DNA of 64,000 nt. Source: Rhodovulum adriaticum. Lineage in GTDB: Bacteria > Pseudomonadota > Alphaproteobacteria > Rhodobacterales > Rhodobacteraceae. Positions 61,979-64,000 of the stretch are shown piece after piece. The notes beneath the pieces are model-generated. The model was not told where the DNA came from. It did no database searches and saw nothing but the letters and a program-made list of their open reading frames with translations. The translations under genes were made by a program, and so were the position numbers. Where the stretch lies: NCBI RefSeq assembly GCF_004345735.1, contig NZ_SLXL01000001.1:629876-693875 (forward strand), written 5' to 3'. Numbering within the stretch: the first letter of the stretch is position 1; each line of letters begins with the position of its first letter.

Positions 61979-62671
61979 TCAGCCCAGATAGGCCCGCAGC
62001 GCCGGGGGCGGGTCGGCCAACAGCGTGCCGGTGTCGCGCGGGGGCGCCACCCGGCCCCCATCCACCAACGCGGTGTCCTGCGCGATGGCGCGCGCATCGC
62101 CGGGGTCGTGGGTGACCATCAGTACGGTTGCCCCGGTTTCGTCGGCCAGTTCCGCCACCAGGCGCAGCATATCGGCCTTCAGCGCGGGGCCGAGCGCGGC
62201 AAAGGGTTCATCCAGCAGCATCACCGGGCGGGCGCGCAACAGCATCCGCGCCAGCGCGACGCGGCTGCGTTGTCCACCCGACAGGGCGGCGGGTTTGCGG
62301 CGCTCCAGGTCTTGCAGGCCGACGCGGTGCAGCGCGGCGGAAACGGCCGCGTGCTGGTCGGCAGACAGGCGCAGGTCGGGCCGCAGGCCCAGCCCGACAT
62401 TCTGGGCAACGCTGAGGTGCGGGAACAGGTTGTTGTCCTGGAACAGCACCGAAACCGGGCGCGCGGCCGGGGGCAGGGGGGTGATATCGGTGCCCTGCCA
62501 CAGGATGCGGCCGCTGTCGGGCGCCAGGAACCCGGCCACCGTGTCGATCAGCGTGGATTTCCCCGCACCCGATGGCCCCAGCAGGGCCACGATCCGCCCG
62601 GCGGGGACGGTGAAATCGGCGCTCAGGGAAAAGTCGCCCTGCCGGATGGTCACCTTGTCAAAGCGCAGCAT
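61979..62671 (-). CDS. thiQ: Thiamine-type ABC transporter ATP-binding protein (ThiQ)
   Basis: ATPase of a thiamine or thiamine-phosphate importer. The 230-residue protein has Walker A GPSGAGKS (about 33-40), the Q-loop FQDNNLFPHLSVAQNVGLGL (the DNNLF sequence is typical of ThiQ), signature LSGGQRSRVALAR and Walker B MLLDEPFAAL. The start overlaps the permease gene by 14 bp. It is the last gene of a thiBPQ-type operon whose beginning lies beyond the window. Confidence 0.92.
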   Translation of the reverse strand: MLRFDKVTIRQGDFSLSADFTVPAGRIVALLGPSGAGKSTLIDTVAGFLAPDSGRILWQGTDITPLPPAARPVSVLFQDNNLFPHLSVAQNVGLGLRPDLRLSADQHAAVSAALHRVGLQDLERRKPAALSGGQRSRVALARMLLRARPVMLLDEPFAALGPALKADMLRLVAELADETGATVLMVTHDPGDARAIAQDTALVDGGRVAPPRDTGTLLADPPPALRAYLG

Positions 62672-64000
62672 TCACCCGCCCCCCGCGATCGAAGATCCAG
62701 AACAGCCCGAGGCTGAGCACCAGCAGCAGCAGCGCGGCGCCGGCGGCCTGCTCCATCCGGTAGGCGCCCATCAGGGCATAGAGCTGCAAGGGCAGCGTGG
62801 CCTGATCGGGGTCGGCGAACAGCGCGATCACCCCCAGGTCGCCCATCGACAGCGCCGCCGCCAGCCCCAGCACGAACCCCAGGGGACGGCGCAGCCGGGG
62901 CAGGGTGACCAGCCGCAGCCGGGCCAGCCCGCGCAGGCCCAGGCTGTCGGCCAGGCGGCCATGGCTGCGGGCGGCCTCTGCCACGGCGGGGGTCAGGGCG
63001 CGCAGGGCAAATGGCAGGCTCATCGCGGCGTTGACCAGCGCGGTGACGGGCAGGGCCAGGGCCACCGGATTGGCGACGGGAAACAGCAGGATGAACAGCC
63101 CCGTGCCCATCACCAGCGGTGAGGCGGCGATCGCCAGCATGCCCGTCCCCTGCAGCGCCGCGCCGCGCGCCCCGCCCAGCCGTGTTGCGGCCAGCGCGAT
63201 CGGCAGCGCCAGCCCCACGCACAGCACGGCAGAGGCCAGCGCAACCGCCACCGAGCGCCCGGCCGCCTGCCAGACCGCGGGCGGCAGATCGGCCAGGCCG
63301 GGCAGGCCGCGAACCACGACAAGCATCAGTGGCACCATCAGGAACCCGGCGGCCAGCGACAGGACGGCGGCGTCCTGCAGCCGCAAGACGCTGCTATCGG
63401 CATCCCAGCGGGCCAGGGGCCTGTCCAGCCCGCCGGAAAACCCCGTCGGCAGCGCCGCGCCCAGGGCCAGCAGCGCCGCCGCCGCGCACAGCCCGAACTG
63501 GACCAGCGACAGCAGCGCCGCGCGGCCCAGGTCGAATTCGAACCGAAAGGCGTGGTAGATCGCCAGTTCCACGGTCGTCGCGCGCGGCCCGCCGCCCAGC
63601 GTCAGAACAACGGCAAAGCTGGTGATGCAGATCAGGAAGGTTACCAGAAAGGCGCCCGGCAGCACCTCGCGCAGCATCGGGCGTTCCAGCCGCCGGGCCA
63701 CATCGCCGGGGCCAAAGCCCAGGGCAGCGGCCAGCCGGAACCGTTCCGAGGGGATTGCCAGCCAGCCTTGCAGGATCAGCCGGGTCGCCATGGGCAGGTT
63801 GAAGAAGACGTGCGCCAGCACGACGCCGTGCAGCCCGTAGATGTTCACCGGCCCCAGCCCGAACGGGTCCAGCACGGCCGACAGCATCCCGTTGCGTCCG
63901 AACACCGCCAGCAGGCCCAGCACGCCCACGATCACCGGCAGGATCAAAGGGGCGCCCAGCAGCGTAATCAACAGGCCCCGCCCCGGAAACCGGCGCCGGG
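62658..64000 (-). CDS. thiP: Thiamine-type ABC transporter permease (ThiP), 5' end outside window
   Basis: Two-module permease with repeated binding-protein-dependent transport domains and about ten helices in the visible 447 codons. EAA-like loops appear as LAAALGFGPGDVARRLERPML and, in the second half, DSLGLRGLARLRLVTLPRL. The frame stays open to the last base of the window, so the N-terminus is missing; an apparent TTG near 63971 is internal. Family ThiP proteins are about 530 residues. Confidence 0.9.
   Translation of the reverse strand, partial: RRRFPGRGLLITLLGAPLILPVIVGVLGLLAVFGRNGMLSAVLDPFGLGPVNIYGLHGVVLAHVFFNLPMATRLILQGWLAIPSERFRLAAALGFGPGDVARRLERPMLREVLPGAFLVTFLICITSFAVVLTLGGGPRATTVELAIYHAFRFEFDLGRAALLSLVQFGLCAAAALLALGAALPTGFSGGLDRPLARWDADSSVLRLQDAAVLSLAAGFLMVPLMLVVVRGLPGLADLPPAVWQAAGRSVAVALASAVLCVGLALPIALAATRLGGARGAALQGTGMLAIAASPLVMGTGLFILLFPVANPVALALPVTALVNAAMSLPFALRALTPAVAEAARSHGRLADSLGLRGLARLRLVTLPRLRRPLGFVLGLAAALSMGDLGVIALFADPDQATLPLQLYALMGAYRMEQAAGAALLLLVLSLGLFWIFDRGGRVNAAL

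Overview
This window is a photosynthesis gene cluster (PGC) of an aerobic or facultatively phototrophic purple alphaproteobacterium, almost certainly a member of the Rhodobacteraceae (Rhodobacter/Rhodovulum/Roseobacter relatives). The evidence is the operon content and order: crtDC and crtEF, bchCXYZ-pufQBALM, bchFNBHLM-lhaA-puhABC, ppsR/ppaA. GC content is high, gene pairs are commonly joined by 1-11 bp overlaps, and the fbcFBC (petABC) operon and leuCD/leuB are nearby.

Layout. (1) 1-5479: the tail of an unidentified gene, then a complete minus-strand dppABCDF-type peptide ABC transporter operon. (2) 5684-15676: the carotenoid genes crtD-crtC (minus) diverge from crtE-crtF (plus) over a control region with two PpsR boxes. 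They are followed by bchC-bchX-(42-codon ORF)-bchY-bchZ-pufQ. (3) 15803-19200: pufB-pufA-pufL-pufM-pufC, encoding the LH1 polypeptides and the reaction centre L, M and cytochrome subunits, with RNA hairpins at the pufQ/pufB and pufA/pufL junctions. PufC has only three haem motifs. (4) 19383-21299: dxs, facing the minus-strand operon ppaA-ppsR-bchG-(BCD-family transporter)-bchP-idi (27618-21370). (5) 27909-42056: one almost gap-free plus-strand run bchF-N-B-H-L-M-lhaA-puhA-puhB-puhC-(small gene)-acsF-puhE, then a cytochrome c2-type gene (42157-42597) and a terminator. (6) 42675-58833: housekeeping genes: a DUF2892 membrane protein behind a sulfide/persulfide-repressor-like operator, tRNA-Met, the rsfS-rlmH-gpmI-envC-ctpA-rppH group, an MscS channel, leuC-leuD-(membrane protein)-(EEP-family protein)-leuB, tRNA-Lys, dapF-mtaB and a small conserved ORF. 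(7) 59148-61860: petA-petB-petC (cytochrome bc1). (8) 61979-64000: thiQ and the 5'-truncated thiP of a thiamine-type ABC transporter.

How the genes work together. dxs, idi and crtE supply isoprenoid precursor. crtC, crtD and crtF carry out late spheroidene-type carotenoid steps. bchH, bchM, acsF, bchNBL, bchF, bchXYZ, bchC, bchG and bchP cover most of bacteriochlorophyll a synthesis after protoporphyrin. puf and puh genes encode the RC-LH1 core and its assembly factors, and cytochrome c2 plus bc1 complete cyclic electron flow. PpsR represses, with PpaA/AerR as its antirepressor; six perfect TGT-N12-ACA boxes occur in pairs at the three expected promoters (crtD/crtE, bchC, ppaA/bchF). Absent here are crtA, crtB, crtI, bchI, bchD, bchO, bchE, bchJ, hemA, pufX and puc. 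Relative to Rhodobacter capsulatus the cluster is rearranged and split, and the only cyclase in the window is the oxygen-dependent AcsF.
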